DNA of 64,000 nt from Paramecium pentaurelia (GCA_905183005.1 CAJJDO010000167.1:137227-201226); one strand, 5' to 3'. Shown: positions 37,311 to 51,600, counted from the stretch's first letter. The notes: generated by a model from the letters alone, not told the origin. Numbers and translations: made by a program.

Positions 37311-38389
37311 ATGTAGAACAATAATAAACAAGTTAGAGAATCTTGGAAGATGTCTTTAATTAATAAATTTGGTTTAACTGAAGTCATTGAACATAATCTA
37401 ATTTTTTAACCACCAAAACCAACTTATCAAATAAAAAATAGTTTAGATTTTAATGGATTAGAATTCAGTATGCAAGTTAATGATAATTGGATTGATTTAA
37501 ATTAATGTTACAATCTTCAATATAGAGTTTCCATTTTAAAAGAAGTTGAAAATAATGTAATTGTATCATATGTTCCTATAATTCATTATTCATGTAATTC
37601 AGATAGAGTCATCATCTTATCTCATAGTAATGCAATAGATTTAGCTTAATCATCTAGATGGGGTGCCAAAATTTGTGAATTATACTAAGTTGATGTGATT
37701 TGTTATGATTATTCAGGATATGGAATCACAAAAAAAACTATGAAACCATCAGAGTATTTTTATTATCTAATAGATATGGCATATCAAGAGATCTCTCTAA
37801 TGTTCTGGCACTTGCTTAACATTTATATGATTACATATTTTTATGGGGATACTCCATAGGTTCTTATCCTACTGTTGAAGTTGCAACATAATTTTAACTT
37901 TCTGGAATCATTCTATAAGCTCCATTAGCATCATTAGGAAGAATCATAGACAATCGAAATTCTTTCTATTCAGAACATGATAAGTTTTCTAATTAATCTA
38001 TCATTAATAAAGTCACTGCTCCAATCCTCATCTTTCATGGTACCAAAGATACCATTATTAAAATTAATCATTCTGAATAATTATCAAAAAGTTGTTAGAA
38101 TTTATTTGCATTCATTAAAGTAGAAGGAGCTAATCATAATGATATTGGAATTGCTGCTGAAACATAAGATTCAGAAGTATATAAATATATAAAAGAACTA
38201 CTTAATAATTCAAATATTCTACCTCTTAATAAAGTATTTGAATTATAATTAAAATTTGATAATCTTATCATTCTTGATTAAATTGAAGAATCAAAAATGT
38301 ATAAAAGTAATCTACCAATTTAAGAAAAGAAGGAAATCAAAAAACATAATGATAGATAAGGTTGTTCATTATTTTGTACAAAATTTTGA
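37311..38389 (+). CDS. ABHD17-like alpha/beta hydrolase (probable protein depalmitoylase)
   Basis: ATG 37311, TGA 38387-38389, one 20-nt intron (37754-37773); 352 aa. Conserved blocks are VICYDYSGYGITKKTMKPSE, YGISRDLSNVLALAQHL, the nucleophile elbow FLWGYSIGSYPTVEVA (GxSxG), ILIFHGTKDTIIKINHSE (acid) and KVEGANHNDIG (His), in the order seen in ABHD17/FAM108. ABHD17 enzymes remove palmitate from N-Ras and other peripheral proteins. The substrate here is not known. The usual N-terminal Cys cluster for membrane binding is absent, but the C terminus ends QGCSLFCTKF with two Cys that may be acylated instead. It follows the GTPase gene by only 36 bp on the same strand. Confidence 0.87.
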
Positions 38390-39198
38390 ATAATCAATAT
38401 AATAAATAATTAAATATAAATTATTTTAATATTTATTTAATCATTTCTATAATATATTAATAAACATATATACATACAATAAATTTTTAAATATATTCTG
38501 ATGTATTATTATTGAATCTATTTTAAATTAATGTGTTTTAAATATGTCATAACTAATTCCATTTAACCGATTTGAAACTAAATCACTAATTTTATCACTT
38601 TAAATTTACTTAAAGATACATCACAAAATAGACATTTCTTTCTTAAATAAATATATCACAAGGATCAATAAGTTTGTTATTGATATACTACCACTTCATA
38701 TACTTTAATACTTCGTAAAAAATATTCAACAAATTATTTGTAATTTCTTGAATTTTTCATTTTCCAATACTAATTCTACTTATATAGTTATAATGTCAAT
38801 ACAAATTTGATTTTATTCATTACAATCAATACCATACAATATAAAATGTTAAAAATCATGAATAATTAAATTCTTATATATAGTAAATCATTTTACTAAT
38901 ATTACTATTACAACTTGAGAGTTTACAAATACTATTGAATTAGACCTACTTTGATTGAATTAAAATACTTTCATTTTTCTATGATAAATAATAATACTTT
39001 TAATGAAATATATTTATTATAATTATAATTAAAACAGAATTATCAATGTATTTTTCATATAGAACATTATTAATAATTAATTATCTCAAGAATTAATTTC
39101 ATATTGATAAAATTATTTTACTTTATCAAAAATTATAATAAATCTTTTGACTTCATAAGATTTTATATACTATTTATAAACATTCATATTTTTAAAAA
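38390..39198. other. intergenic, no gene seen
   Basis: About 810 bp of AT-rich sequence, among the longer gaps in the window. I saw no coding-like frame or RNA gene. Confidence 0.5.
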
Positions 39199-40051
39199 AT
39201 GAGAAAAGTCTTAATCACTGGAGGAAATCGAGGTCTTGGATTTAAACTAGCTGAAGTCTTGTCACCAAAACATCATATACTCTTGACAGCCAGAAATCTC
39301 AATAGTCTTAATGAAGCTAAGTCTAAAATCACTGCCATTGTACCTAATGCCAGCATCACAACAAAAGAATTAGATGTTTCCAGATTTGATAGCATTAAGT
39401 CATTTCATAAATGGATGCTCTCAACTAACACCACTGTTGATGTAATTGTCAATAATGCTGGTGTGAATGATGAAAATAAATTAGAAAATAAGGCCTTTGA
39501 CATTATGAATACTAATTTGTTCGGAATCATCAATTTAACTGAAACCATACTACCATAACTTACTCAAGATGGAAAAGTAATTAATTTATACTATTATTAG
39601 ATCATTTTAATTTCTTCCATGCTTGGTAAGCTAAAATTATAACCACCCTCTACCTAAAAATTGTTATAAGAAAAATTAACAAAACAATAAATTTTAGAGT
39701 TTGCTAGAGATTTGATTCACAATTACAAAGAGGGTAATTATGGAATATGGTCACCCCATATCTAACCATTATATAAAGTGTCTAAAGTATTGACAAATGC
39801 TTATGCCAGATATGTACTAACAGATTTAGTATAACCAAATCAATCCATCTTTTGTGTTCATCCTGGCTGGTATTTCTATTATTCCCAAGATTTCTAGGGT
39901 TAAAACTGATATGGGAGGACCCAAAGCACCAGGTGAAGTCAAGGATGGAATTTTCACAAGTAGATATTTGATTGAGGAATTGGCCTATGGTCGTAATCCA
40001 CAATACCATGCTAAATATTTTAATGACAAAGCATAAATAGAAGACTTTTGA
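39199..40051 (+). CDS. short-chain dehydrogenase/reductase (carbonyl-reductase type)
   Basis: ATG 39199, TGA 40049-40051, introns 39577-39600 (24 nt) and 39870-39897 (28 nt); 266 aa. Cofactor motif VLITGGNRGLGFKLAEVL (TGxxxGxG), the VIVNNAGVND motif, the catalytic Ser in ILISSMLGKL, the YxxxK pair in PLYKVSKVLTNAY, and the downstream CVHPGWVKTDMGG are all present and in the usual order. The Arg after the first Gly pair and in TARNL suggests NADPH use. Carbonyl reductase 1 is the closest recognised relative, but the substrate cannot be read from sequence. It converges with the PIG-O gene, 40 bp between stops. Confidence 0.88.
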
Positions 40052-40091
40052 GAGAATATTATATATATATATTTATTTTATTAAATATATT

Positions 40092-43000
40092 TCATTAAAT
40101 ATAAACTAACAGACAAATAATTATATATCCAACTACATCAAAGATATATTTAAATTAAATTGTTGTATACCCACCTAAATTATTATAATTGTGGAATTGG
40201 GTAAACAATATCTAAAGATAAAAGTTAAGCAAAAAATATAGTTTAATTTCCTTATTTGAATTCTCCTTCTCTGATTCTCTTAATTCATCTTTTTCTTCCT
40301 TTAACATATTCCCTACAAATTTCAAAAATAAGCAACCACCAACATAAGGGCCTATTAATAGAAATATTATTATTAGAAGCAGTTCCACACCATTAGTAGT
40401 AGAAAACCCTATTCTCTTTGTTGCACGTTAAACTGAAGATATAGAACATTGATTGCCTATCATAAACCATGTGTACTAACAAATTAATGAAATTATTGCA
40501 ACAAATATCAATTTATTATACTATTAATAGATTATAAAATAGTACCTTCAATTATGGCTTGGATAAAATATAGACCAATAACATTAATATTATGAAGTAA
40601 GTATATATTGCAATTCCATATTAAGATGTAGCCAATTATGTAGGAATTAAGATGAAAATCAAATCCTTAGCATAGATATAAAAAAAGGGCATACAAAAGA
40701 TAAATGCTTTAAGGGAGTTTTATATAAGGATTCTTTTTTGATCAAACATAGATACCTAAGGGACAATAAAGTAGAATTAAACGATAAATAAAAATAAATG
40801 GGCTATTATTTTATTGAATTTATTTTTATTTCCTAATTGTTAATAGTAATATAGCAAGACATGTTGTAAAATAGAGGGGAAATAAATATGAATTATTTGT
40901 TTCTTCTATTTTAAATTTTTGAAAGAATGCTCAAGACTAAGTTCATAATATAGATATTCTAATTGTAACAAAATTAATGTTAAAACTAAAAGCATTAACT
41001 ATTCTCCAATAGACTTAGCTAATTAAATAAAATGTATTTTTGATTATCCTGAATCATAATAGGTTTTAAGTAAAACCATAATATTTAAAACAAAACTCAT
41101 AAATAACAAATCGAATATTTAATCAAACAATTGATTATGTTCAATAGTTCCAGCATCAATAGAAAACAATAGTGATCCTTGTCTATATACTTTATGTAAA
41201 AATATGGCAAAAATAAAAAATTTAAAGTATTAAAATTCTTTACTTTAATTGATTGGATCCTTATGTAAAGAAGAGTATGAAGCAGATTCTTCCTTCATAC
41301 ATTAATACAATAATACAATTGAATATATTAGGATAATTGTAATGGATATAATTAAAACAATAGCTATAAAAACTTCTATTTCAAAAAATAAAATTAAACT
41401 TGCCAATCCAAAAAGTCCTATGAATATTTACTTACTATAAATGTTATATTTTGATTTAATTTATCTCATTAATGTATTACATAATGAATAGTCTTTAACA
41501 TATTTAATTGTCAATAAAGTAGTAATATAGAGTAATAAACTGAGGATTTAAAAGATAATTGAAAGAATTATTAGAAGTTCATTATAATTATTCCATATTA
41601 TTCTGCTTTAATGTTGAATTTCTTCCATAATTGGAATAGCTTAAACACAATTAGACACCTTATCGATTTTGTTTTTCCATTATCTAATTTATGATTTAGG
41701 AAATAATCCTTAATCTTATTTTATTTTTTTTGAATAATGAAACATCTGCTTTAAATTTTCTACACAATAATCATCAACAACATCACTAGGGAATATTTCT
41801 GGTATAATCATTCCTATATTACTAAATGGAATTGGAACTCCAATTAATTTAGCTATTGTTGGTGCTATATCAACTTATTTAATTGTTCTTAAATATGAAT
41901 CCTTTGAGACCACAAAAGTTTAATAGTCATCTCGAAATCCATCAACTTTTTTCATATATTATTTGTTATAATGAGCATTTTTTTTAGTTACAAAGAATAC
42001 AGTATTAGTTTCTAAGGAACTATTACCTCCATGATTTCCATCATTCAACATTCCATGATCACCTGTAATAATTAGAGTAGTATCATTTGATAATCTCTAA
42101 TAAATTCTTGTTATAATATCACTCAATTATTCTAATTATTCTTCAAGAACTTTATTTTGAACAACTCTATTATATTCATGAGCAACATAATCTATTCCTA
42201 AAAAGTGAATCACTGTTAGATCAAATCTCTAATTAAGATTTTAGTGAAATATTTTTTCAAATTTTTTATCAACACCATACATAGCATGAGAATTGACTCT
42301 CATTTTGTTTAAAGGATGAGCTTAAGTAAATTCATTAGGATAGAGTCCTAACCAGTTATTGTCACCTATGAATAAAGTCTTCTTTCCACTCATTTTTGCT
42401 TAACGTATGAAACTATCTTCAACAATCTACATTAATGAAAATGATACNTTGTAATGGATATAATTAAAACAATAGCTATAAAAACTTCTATTTCAAAAAA
42501 TAAAATTAAACTTGCCAATCCAAAAAGTCCTATGAATATTTACTTACTATAAATGTTATATTTTGATTTAATTTATCTCATTAATGTATTACATAATGAA
42601 TAGTCTTTAACATATTTAATTGTCAATAAAGTAGTAATATAGAGTAATAAACTGAGGATTTAAAAGATAATTGAAAGAATTATTAGAAGTTCATTATAAT
42701 TATTCCATATTATTCTGCTTTAATGTTGAATTTCTTCCATAATTGGAATAGCTTAAACACAATTAGACACCTTATCGATTTTGTTTTTCCATTATCTAAT
42801 TTATGATTTAGGAAATAATCCTTAATCTTATTTTATTTTTTTTGAATAATGAAACATCTGCTTTAAATTTTCTACACAATAATCATCAACAACATCACTA
42901 GGGAATATTTCTGGTATAATCATTCCTATATTACTAAATGGAATTGGAACTCCAATTAATTTAGCTATTGTTGGTGCTATATCAACTTATTTAATTGTTC

Positions 43001-43907
43001 TTAAATATGAATCCTTTGAGACCACAAAAGTTTAATAGTCATCTCGAAATCCATCAACTTTTTTCATATATTATTTGTTATAATGAGCATTTTTTTTAGT
43101 TACAAAGAATACAGTATTAGTTTCTAAGGAACTATTACCTCCATGATTTCCATCATTCAACATTCCATGATCACCTGTAATAATTAGAGTAGTATCATTT
43201 GATAATCTCTAATAAATTCTTGTTATAATATCACTCAATTATTCTAATTATTCTTCAAGAACTTTATTTTGAACAACTCTATTATATTCATGAGCAACAT
43301 AATCTATTCCTAAAAAGTGAATCACTGTTAGATCAAATCTCTAATTAAGATTTTAGTGAAATATTTTTTCAAATTTTTTATCAACACCATACATAGCATG
43401 AGAATTGACTCTCATTTTGTTTAAAGGATGAGCTTAAGTAAATTCATTAGGATAGAGTCCTAACCAGTTATTGTCACCTATGAATAAAGTCTTCTTTCCA
43501 CTCATTTTTGCTTAACGTATGAAACTATCTTCAACAATCTACATTAATGAAAATGATACCTCCGAATCATGAAAATTATCTAAAACCTTTGTTAACGGAG
43601 CGAAGTTACCTGTAGTCATAGTTTGAATTCTAGGTCCAGTGACTGATGGAGTTTCAGCTAATGATAAAAAAATAAGGGATTATGGATCATTTTTTCTTTA
43701 TTAGATAAAATTGAATTAGTTGCTAACAGCTAAATCCATTCTAAATGAATCTATCACTATCAGTACAACTGGATCTGCTTTTTCTATTTTTCCTTCAGCT
43801 TTAACCCTAATATAATATCTATCTATAAAAACACCCCTAAAAAATAGAATCAAACCTAAGAGTGTTGATGTAATCATTATGCTGATCAAGGTGTTTATAT
43901 ATCCCAT
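40092..43907 (-). CDS. GPI ethanolamine-phosphate transferase (PIG-O type), carrying an assembly duplication
   Basis: ATG 43905-43907, TGA 40092-40094, one 25-nt intron (40521-40545). As assembled the frame is broken because 42448 is N and 41337-42447 repeats 42449-43559. Removing one copy plus N leaves exactly 893 codons, open throughout. An N-terminal membrane anchor (ISIMITSTLLGLILFF) precedes the alkaline-phosphatase-like catalytic domain: DPVVLIVIDSFRMD, TPSVTGPRIQTMTTGNFAP, VIHFLGIDYVAHEYNR and TGDHGMLNDGNHGGNSS (metal ligands). A multi-pass C-terminal half follows. PIG-O adds ethanolamine phosphate to the third mannose of the GPI precursor in the ER; PIG-G-type cannot be excluded. Surface antigens of Paramecium are GPI-anchored, which fits. 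Confidence 0.85.
41337..42447. repeat. 1,111-bp tandem block, copy 1 (assembly overlap)
   Basis: This block recurs 1,112 bp downstream (42449-43559) with no difference noticed where compared. The two are separated by the single N at 42448. Flanks are continuous only if one copy is dropped. Confidence 0.9.
42449..43559. repeat. 1,111-bp tandem block, copy 2 (assembly overlap)
   Basis: Second copy of the block at 41337-42447. It contains the PIG-O catalytic core, including the TGDHG motif, so that core appears twice in the assembled gene. Confidence 0.9.
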
Positions 43908-44754
43908 TATTTAATTAAATCACTTTTTATTTAATTTAGCAAAATGCAAAATAACACTAAACATGATCTAATATGAATATAATTTCAATATATTTTGACA
44001 AGAAATAATATTCAAGATAAGTTATTGAAAAATAAATAAAATTTTAAGTTTCAGGTTTAAATAAATTTGTCTAAGTCTATGATGTTTGTGACTTTCTAAA
44101 AAAAAACGAATCTAATGTATCCAGTAGTTTTTCAATAAAACTCATGCTTCATTTATTGTCTTTTGCAATTAGAATTCTCTTTCACATAGTCATTCAAAAA
44201 TTAAATAAAAACAATTAATTATAATATAATTACATCATTCATTGTAATCAATTTTATATTCTATAATTTATGATCAATCAATTTGTATTAGATTTATGTA
44301 TTATTCTTTTAAATTGTATTAATTTGCTCAATATCTACTTTCAGAAGAGGATAGACTTATCTTGAAATCTTACTTAAATAAACATATTCCGTTATAAATT
44401 TTTATTTGATTAATTTACATTATGTATTATATCAACTTTATAACACGTTTATCATTAGATATAGTTAAGACCTTTCACTAATTAAAATTTTTTCAATTAA
44501 ATTTCAGTTTGTTAAATAATTTTTAAGTAAGGTAGGAAAATGAAGTAGATTTTAGAGCAATTTGTAAGTTTTTTTAATTTCTCTTAAAAATTAAATAAAT
44601 TCATTAAGATTATCATTTTTATGTTCACCTTTATATATTCTTCATAAGTAATATTTTTTCTTAATATTTGCATTAGTTATTATTGTTTTTATATATTAAA
44701 TATATATATTATAGAAAGTAAAAGTTAAATTGAAATATTAACTAATATATCTAA
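43908..44754. other. intergenic, no confident gene
   Basis: About 850 bp between two minus-strand genes. A + frame of about 52 codons near 44118 is short and has no supporting motif. Nothing else is recognised. Confidence 0.45.
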
Positions 44755-46429
44755 TCACATCAATTTAAAGTAGAATTCATCATTATTTACTGCCAAAGTT
44801 TCTAATATCTCCTCATATATTGTAATAATTGATCTTTCTAATTATTAGATTTATGATTTCTAAAATTAAAAAATTAATAATACTTTTGGAAATTGCTTAA
44901 TATAAAATCTGAATTTGTAAGCATTTTTGGCTAAATTCTTTGGATATTTGTAATTTTCCATATAATGACACTCTCTTGATTTTTTTGATCTTATCTTAGA
45001 TAAAGTATTGCAGAGATTATCGAGTCCAGTTTGTATTAGATTATTTTACTTAAATATTTTGACTTTCCTTAAAGCAATTTCATATTTCTAATTGAATTTA
45101 GTTTGAGTTGTCTATTAAAATAACTTAGTTAATTCATAATAAGGTCTTAAGAAGAAATGCATAATTATCCAACAAAGTAGAATACCTGAAATATTATAGA
45201 TAATATAATATATCAATTAAGCAGTTGCTTAGCTTAACAATTCTGATTTCAATTATTGTGTATCATAATCATTTTATTCCATGAACTTATAATCTACGAA
45301 TCTTAATAATATTTGAATATGCTTACACTATTTGATAAAATCTATTGTGAATGCCAAATCCTCGTATAAATAAATCTTACCCATATAATTTATTATATCT
45401 ACAAAAGTTTTTGTATGCATATTCACAATTTGATTCTCCCTTCTAATAAAGTATTTATTTAAGGATTTCATTCCAATCTTCATTGTCAAATCCTGTGATG
45501 GAGGTGTCATTAAAGAACTTCATCTCTTAAACAAAATTGATTTTTGGATAGACATTTGAAATCAATATCCTACCAGCTAAATCAACCAGATAAATATTTA
45601 ATTAATCATAGTTGATTTTTGGTTTAATAACTTAGAAATTACTATCCAAAGCTATAACTCCATCAAATTCTAATTATGGATTAGTTAATGAAACAGTGAG
45701 AGTAAATTCGAATTCTTAAGTTTCGTAATTCCTATAAATTTCAGATATAACTTCAGGTTATTTGCTATCATTTAAAGCAGCTGTATGATCTTTATACCAT
45801 TGTCTCTCCTTTGGTCTATACATAGGATATCTCATTTTTTATGGAATAATGGCGAAAAATTGTCCATCCCCTTATTATGTTAAATAAATTGTTGGTTCCA
45901 GTTCACTATTACCAATTAACAATAATTATTCATTTAACATTTAAATCAAAACTATCAAATGTTAATCAATTTGTGTTTTTGGAATTTATGCAAAATCAAT
46001 ATGATTTGCATAATAATAACAAAATTATGGTAGATAATATTGAAAAGGTTGTCTTTCTCTTATGTTATAATCAACACAACTTAAAGGCATATTGCCCAAC
46101 ATAATATTTTATTACTTAAGCAAAAACAAATTTTCATTATTAATTTTATTAAGCAGACTGAAGCCAAAATTAAAAGTTAAGTAGGTTTAGTATTCCAAAT
46201 AAGTTGATTGTTTATGAAGAGCCTTTTGATTAATATTTTACAATAATTATAGTGAGACCTTCTCAATTACAGATTCAATTATTACTCGATTAATTACCAG
46301 AGCTATTGTCAAAAAGGCAATAATCAAAGTAAATATTAATAGTTATATCACTAAAATTTAATTCTTCACTCTATAATTTCTCAAGCAATATAAAAACTTC
46401 GGAGTTCTAATTTAATTAAGAGAGAACAT
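44755..46429 (-). CDS. Cache-type sensor membrane protein
   Basis: ATG 46427-46429, TGA 44755-44757, one 25-nt intron (45302-45326); 549 aa. A membrane segment near residues 30-55 (ILVIQLLIFTLIIAFLTIAL) is followed by about 330 extracellular-looking residues, then a second segment (YYIIYNISGILLCWIIMHF) and a cytoplasmic helical tail. The extracytoplasmic part contains MYRPKERQWYKDHTAALND, close to the Cache-domain hallmark (xRxRxWY), and FDGVIALDSNFQVIKP. The layout of TM, Cache, TM resembles ligand-sensing receptors, but no cyclase, kinase or other known output domain follows. Ligand and output are unknown. Confidence 0.68.
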
Positions 46430-46725
46430 GATATTTTATATTTTTGATTAATATGCTATTTTATTAACATTCAATTTAAATCATTCAATTATCATTTCGT
46501 TAAACTTAGACATCAAGAGAAGAATTTTCATTATCTTTTTTAGGTATCCTTTCCAAAAAAACATATATATAAATTTATTAATTTTCTCATCCTCAATAAA
46601 TCAATTATATTCTCTGTCTTATAACTTATTTATCAATTTTATATAAATAATTTTATTTCCTTTTTTGATATTTAAGATTAATTATATAAAACAAAGAAAG
46701 TATGATTATAAATATTTTTTGATAT

Positions 46726-47919
46726 TCATTTATTGAATAAGCTTCTCAATAATAATCTAAGGGGACTAGCCATGTCAAGATAAGTCAAACAAACTGCATA
46801 ATGGGAGTCTTCTGGTTTCAAACTCTAATAAAAATATTTAATTAATTTATACTCTTGAAGCAACTTAGGTTTCTAGAATCACACTCAACATTGAAATCGA
46901 TCCCAAAATCAATGTAAATATCAAAAACCCATTTCCAGTTACAATACTCAATACTAATACTGCAATATATCCAACACTTGATCCAATCACAATTACTAAA
47001 TGTTTACTAATTACACAATGAGTGTCTTGTATTTATTCAATTATTTGATTCTATCTGGCCTCTTAATTAAATAAATTTCTAATCAAAGTAAGCTATTGGA
47101 TTCTTTCAACAATTGATAATTCCTCTGGTAATTCATGAGTCTATTTCAATAATTAATCATTCAATTGATTGAAATAATAAAGAGCATAAATGATAATTAT
47201 TTCAGAAATAGGAAATGCTCTGTCAAGATTCTTATTTGATAAACCTACAATAAAATTTAATGCCAATGATCCCATGATTGCAAATTTCATTAAAGCAGTG
47301 TAGTAATGAGTTCTTTGAGTTTTCACAATAATAATTTGAAGTAAATCATGACCAATCAAAATCACCAATACCAAAATTATCCAAATATTTACAGTTTTGT
47401 GATTACTATTTCCTCTTTGATTTCCAGCTATTCCAATCAAAAGAAAGGCTATTAATACTGTTTGAAAATGGAACAATTTTGATTACTGAGACACCTAATA
47501 ATTCATAAACAATATGGAATTACAATGCATCTATATTTTCTCAAGATTGGGAGACCTAATGCTATAGCAATCAACAATCCTAATACAACATACCAAGTCC
47601 ATCTAAAGTAACTCCACCAATAATGATGAATTACTACTATTGAACTAAACCATTTTGTCAATCCAAGTATGAATAATCCCAATATGATTGAATGTTAGAG
47701 TAATATTTTCTTATAGTATTCTATCAGAAATGCTGATCTATCTGAATTAATTTCAATCACAACAGATTTCTCAGCAACAGCTTATTAAACATCATCCAAT
47801 TAAATATATTAAGCTGCTGGTACTACATTACTTAAAATGGGGTATTAAACCTTTGATATTTAACTTGATGGTTAAGGAGTCTATTGATTAAAGATTGGTA
47901 ATTCTTATTGTGTTGACAT
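46726..47919 (-). CDS. multi-pass membrane protein (paralogue of 6.3-7.5 kb gene)
   Basis: ATG 47917-47919, TGA 46726-46728, introns 47495-47523 (29 nt) and 46825-46852 (28 nt); 378 aa. A soluble Gln/Pro-rich head precedes FLIEYYKKILLQHSIILG and about seven membrane segments (for example YFRWTWYVVLGLLIAIALGL). The end, YAVCLTYLDMASPLR, matches the paralogue. Both introns fall at the same positions as in the 6.3 kb gene, showing common descent, and the second one exposes a stop-free intron there. Function is unknown. Confidence 0.82.
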
Positions 47920-48632
47920 TTTCTAAATTTAATTATTACGTGTTTCAGAATTCAAAAGGAGTATAAAAACTTAAATTATTTAATATTTGTCAATATATAT
48001 TTATCAGAATTTATTAGATATAAAATTAATTTAAATTATTTTATTTTTATTTAAGTAGTATTCATTTATTATTGTTATGATCAAAAATCATAATATACTG
48101 TTTTGATTTCTAATTTATTTAACTATTTATTTAATTCTTCATTTATAATTCCAATTATTTTTCACTTAATTGGAAAATTGCATACTTCATTTGATTTTTT
48201 TAATTCATAAGAGTGTACATATTATTTATAATCTTATTTTAAATAAATTTGAAATTATAATTCAGTATAAATAATTTATTTAGTTGATTAACCATCATAA
48301 CTCTCTACTTAAATATTTATTTTTGATAATCATAAATTATAAATCGATTAAACATTTCAATTTTCTTGTCCGCTATAAAATTTCATCCTAAATATATGGA
48401 TTCAATAAAGAATTTGATATATGAAGGTTAATATAAAAAAAATTAACTTTCTTTCCCTTTTACTTGCATTATACAATTATAATAAAATTAGAAAATATAT
48501 TCTTCTAGTCAGTATATTTTTTGATAAGTTTAACAAATTAAAACAGTTTTCTAATGTAGAATTAAATTTTGGTTAATTAAATGAAAGAATTTATTTATAT
48601 GATATTATTGTTTTGTTTTTCAAAGAAATTAA
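47920..48632. other. intergenic, divergent, no gene seen
   Basis: About 710 bp of AT-rich DNA between divergent membrane-protein genes. No coding or RNA signal is recognised. Confidence 0.5.
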
Positions 48633-51600
48633 ATGAGTCAATTACATTTTAGTGCTGTTGGTTCTCTTTCTGACCCTCAATTAGATTGGTAACCCCATCA
48701 AGAAATGAATTACAAGAGTGAATTTTAAGAATTAATAGAAACGCGGTTAAATGAAATTAAGAAATGCTCAAGCAATTTTAAATATTATTGTAAAATAGGA
48801 TTTCAGGTCTTGATATACCTTTTAAATGTTCTAGAACTTATCCTTACATTAATTTACAGCTCATATAATAACATTAATGATGAAATTGCATACTATGAGA
48901 TCAGTTATAATTTATCTATAATTTTATGTGTTTCAATTCATAGTGGAGCTTGGATATATACTTATCATTTCAGAAATCTTGCTTAAAATAGTATATTTGT
49001 TGAAATAACTAATTATTTATATTATATGGGTATGGGAATATTAAGTTATTTTAAATTAGCTCCATTTATTATTTATTATAACAGAGATTAATCAATTAGA
49101 TAATTCTCATTCAGTTAAATTAATAAATACTTGCTATTAAATTAAGAAGATAAATAAAGAAATCCGTGTAGGCTTTTCAAAGATAGAAAAAAACCTGTCA
49201 ATATCTTTAGGAATTTTATATTCCATCGAGTTGCTCTCCTCTCTATGATGATAACTATGGCTATTTAAACAATTCCTTAACTTTTTATATAAGGCTTTTT
49301 TAACACATTAATAGGATCATGGGATATATTTAATATCATTATTTTTGTATTACTAACAATTAATTTAATCTACTACCTTTTTGAATTATAATTTATTGTA
49401 TTCACTACAAATAATAGATAAACGCAAAAAAAAATACCTTTTAAATAAAAATAAATTAAGTTAAAGTTTATTTAAGAAACAAAGCAATTACTGAAATCTG
49501 ATTTAAAATAAATGGAATTTTTTAATTCTTATTATTTTCATATTGATCCAAGTAATTTCAGCCCTTATTAAAAGAAAAGATGCATGATATATATAATAAA
49601 TTACTTATTAAGATATAAAGAATATAAATACCTTGAATTTCATTTCATTGATGAATATGATGAAGTTACATTATAATATTTAGCTAATTGCTTTAAATTG
49701 ATTCAAGTAAAAGATATAAGTCTTTTATATAAGTTAGAAGATAAACTATCATAATTGGAAAGTATTTTTAGGGGTGTGGAAAAATTAAATTTTTTTCATA
49801 TAAGCGGCGAAAATCTTCAGGATTTAAGGTTTGAATATAATACTGATGAAGAAAGGGAGATAATCGAATAAATAAAATTTATTGAAAATCCAAAAATAAT
49901 CGCTAATAGGTAAGCACTGCCACAAAATTAATTTGTTAATAATGGTTACATATAACTTTCTGCATAATTTTCAAAGCTAATTTTAATCGAACAAAACAAT
50001 TAAGCAAAAGAACCTTAAAATATTGCTTAAGAAGCTAAAAATTGTATTGATAGAATAACTAAAGAAGATCGTTTTAAAGAGTATGTTTGTGATATAAGAT
50101 TTTTGGTGGAATTGTACAAAAAATATCATTATTTTTTGGATTCTTTCAAACATTGTGATATAATTACCATACTTTCTTCAGATTCTATCAATATCGTGTT
50201 TTCAATTTTTACTCTGATCTATTTGACTAAAGAATATGATCTATATAAATCTGTCTTAGTTGCTTTAACTGCATTCAATGTAATATTCTATCCAATTTCA
50301 TTTGGATTATTTTATCAACGTGCATTTAAAACCTTTTCAAATTTAAGATTGCTATCAGTTATTCTAATTTTTACAATATTAAATACAGTAAAGATGTATG
50401 AAATCCTATGGTTTTGTTTAGATTATATTTAAAATAAAATAAATTAGAATAAAAGCAGAGAATTTATTTTTAAAACTTATGTCAAGTTCAAAAATTATGT
50501 CTTAAAATTTTAAGGCAATATCGCTTCAGTATTATTGTAATTCAGTCAATAAAATGATAAAGAAGATAGAACGGAATAAAGAAGTGAATAGCCATTATAT
50601 ATAGCTTTGATGTGGAGAGCAAATATAGAAGACACCTTGAATAGGATTCCTCAGTTATTTATATATATTTTATCATTATCAACTCAGACTTCGAATTAAA
50701 TATGGACTTTGTCATTCGCTCAACAAATATATTTAAGTTTTAATGCAATATATGCTCTACTAGAAACTGTTATTAAAGACTTTTTTATTCCAGGTTTAAT
50801 TTTAAGCACATCTTCAGTTAATTAATTCTTAGAATCTATTTAATATTTCAACAAAATATCAAATCAAATACTATTGGAATATCCTAAATCTTTCTCAATT
50901 ATGTCAAAAGTAAATGAATATTATTTAAAAGAAAGTTGTACTTACAGAGTTAATATGAAAACATTAAATTTTTCTAATTATTCTGGCAAAAAAAAAAAAA
51001 GGATTCGAGCTTAATTTAAGTATGTACTTGCTTGTATCAAAAGTATTTTAGAAATTGATTAAGCATAAAGAGTTTTTTGTATGGGAACTGAATTAGATGA
51101 TTTAATAACATGTTTATAAGCTAGTGAACTATTTCAATTAAAATTGAATTATTATTTAGACGAAGTAAATCCAAATCATATATCTGATGATATTAATGTA
51201 ATTATCAAAAATTGCCCTCAAAAATTAAAGTTCTTACAACTCCAAGTAGAAGCTACAAATGAACATTAAATGAAATTTGATGTTAAGAGAACAGAAACTC
51301 TTATAGCTTTTTCATACTCATATTTCTAAATAATAGAATAATATCCAAATAATTCTTGCAAGGTAGAAATAGAGATAAATTTAAATATAAATGAAAATTT
51401 TTTAAAATTAGATAGATATAATTTTGAGGAATTTTATTTTGAAGTTTCTGGTAATCTTATTCTAAATAATTGTGAATAATTATTTGCAAAATTCAATTAT
51501 TTGAAACTATTCAAGACATCAATTATTAATATTGGAATTATTTAGACTTTTTAATTTTCTAGTAATTTACGAAGTCATTAATTGGAAATTCTTGATATTA

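Noticed and set aside
41337..43559. Genuine tandem duplication of the PIG-O catalytic domain
   Set aside because: The copies look identical, are joined by N, and only the collapsed version keeps frame.
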